Source of the DNA: JAWVZU01 sp033722075
Lineage (GTDB): Bacteria > Pseudomonadota > Gammaproteobacteria > Xanthomonadales > SZUA-38
NCBI GenBank assembly: GCA_033722075.1
Contig: JAWVZU010000069.1
Coordinates: forward strand, 1-14,627
Reading direction: 5' to 3'
DNA length: 14,627 nucleotides
Below are positions 14,284 to 14,627 of this stretch, piece after piece (positions within the stretch are counted from its first letter, which is position 1; every line of letters starts with the position of its first letter). A program made the position numbers and the translations under genes. The notes under the pieces were generated by a model. The model worked only from the letters and a program-made list of their open reading frames with translations. It was not told the DNA's origin and did not search any database.

Positions 14284-14627
14284 GGCACCCCTCCCAACAT
14301 GTCATCCAGTGTCAGGATCAGGTCTGGATCGACCCGGTCATGGTAAACGCCACTGGCGTTCCCCAGGTCCGGGCGCATCCCGCGAACGAACAGGTAATAG
14401 GCGCCGGCAAAATCCCGAGCATAGTCATAGTTCCCGCCGACGCTGAGCCGAAGATGACGGTGCAGCGCCAGGGTGTAGAACAGGTATTGCCAGTGGTAGC
14501 TGTGAGCACTCATCGCGGCCGATAGCCGGGCAGTGGCATAGTCGTCGTAAATGTCCCCGAGAAAGTTGGTCTTGTAGTCCACGAGATAATAGCGGCCCCC
14601 CTCCTCGAAAATCAGATCGACGAATCC
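14280..14627 (-). CDS. recB: Exodeoxyribonuclease V subunit beta, RecB, C-terminal end (5' part outside the window)
   Basis: Only the last 115 residues are visible, covering the RecB nuclease core. The window opens at GFVDLIFEEGGRYYLVDYKT, in which D4, D17 and K19 have the same spacing as the catalytic D1067, D1080 and K1082 of E. coli RecB. The following FLGDIYDDY and the HYHWQYLFYTLALHRHL-like region (SYHWQYLFYTLALHRHL in this protein) match the family; this part contacts RecC. The ending GVYHDRVDPDLILTLDDML is followed by TGA. A GTG at 14582 is internal and not a start. RecD follows with a 4 bp overlap. The recC gene is expected further upstream on this strand, outside the window. Confidence 0.96.
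   Translation of the reverse strand, partial: GFVDLIFEEGGRYYLVDYKTNFLGDIYDDYATARLSAAMSAHSYHWQYLFYTLALHRHLRLSVGGNYDYARDFAGAYYLFVRGMRPDLGNASGVYHDRVDPDLILTLDDMLGGVP

Noticed and set aside
13348..14346. A 332-residue + strand open frame opposite recD and recB
   Set aside because: The minus strand encodes RecD and RecB with all motifs; this frame is a shadow.

Overview
The window (about 14.6 kb, GC-rich, tightly packed) looks like a chromosomal segment of a gammaproteobacterium. A Xanthomonadales- or Chromatiales-like lineage is my inference. It rests on RecBCD-type recombination genes, a CPHC-type DsbA, a fatty acyl-CoA reductase resembling that of Marinobacter, and the high-GC coding style. I see no insertion sequence, phage gene, CRISPR array, tRNA or rRNA, and no gene-free stretch above 300 bases.

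Left part (2-4444, + strand): a translationally coupled DNA-repair operon. It holds an ATP-dependent DNA ligase (5' end outside the window), an Lhr-type DExH helicase and the metallophosphoesterase PdeM. These are three of the four members of the known ligase-associated DNA damage response cluster; the fourth, an exonuclease, would lie upstream. A convergent FMN-binding (pyridoxamine-phosphate-oxidase-like) gene (4441-5097, -) overlaps the end of pdeM.

Middle (5259-9506): a lipid-storage neighbourhood. It contains a phasin with a lysine-rich tail (+), then a structured 3' region ending in a very clear terminator. Next is a two-domain fatty acyl-CoA reductase (-), and divergent from it an acyl-CoA-binding protein (+), a TetR-type regulator (+) and a small lipoprotein (+) overlapping the regulator. 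A perfect 6-3-6 palindrome lies between the reductase and the acyl-CoA-binding protein. The genes fit handling of acyl-CoA, its reduction to fatty alcohol (for example for wax esters) and granule coating; the link is inferred.

Right part (9508-14627, - strand): an OmpR-family response regulator, a sensor histidine kinase and dsbA form one operon, suggesting an envelope or redox stress circuit. Its leader contains a terminator-like hairpin just before the regulator gene, and a TTAA direct repeat lies near the predicted promoter. Upstream of it on the same strand are recD and the 3' end of recB, overlapping by 4 bp.

The most interesting points are the leader hairpin of the two-component operon, the C-rich structured RNA candidate after the phasin gene, the palindrome in the reductase/acyl-CoA-binding protein intergenic region, and the coupling of dsbA to a two-component system.
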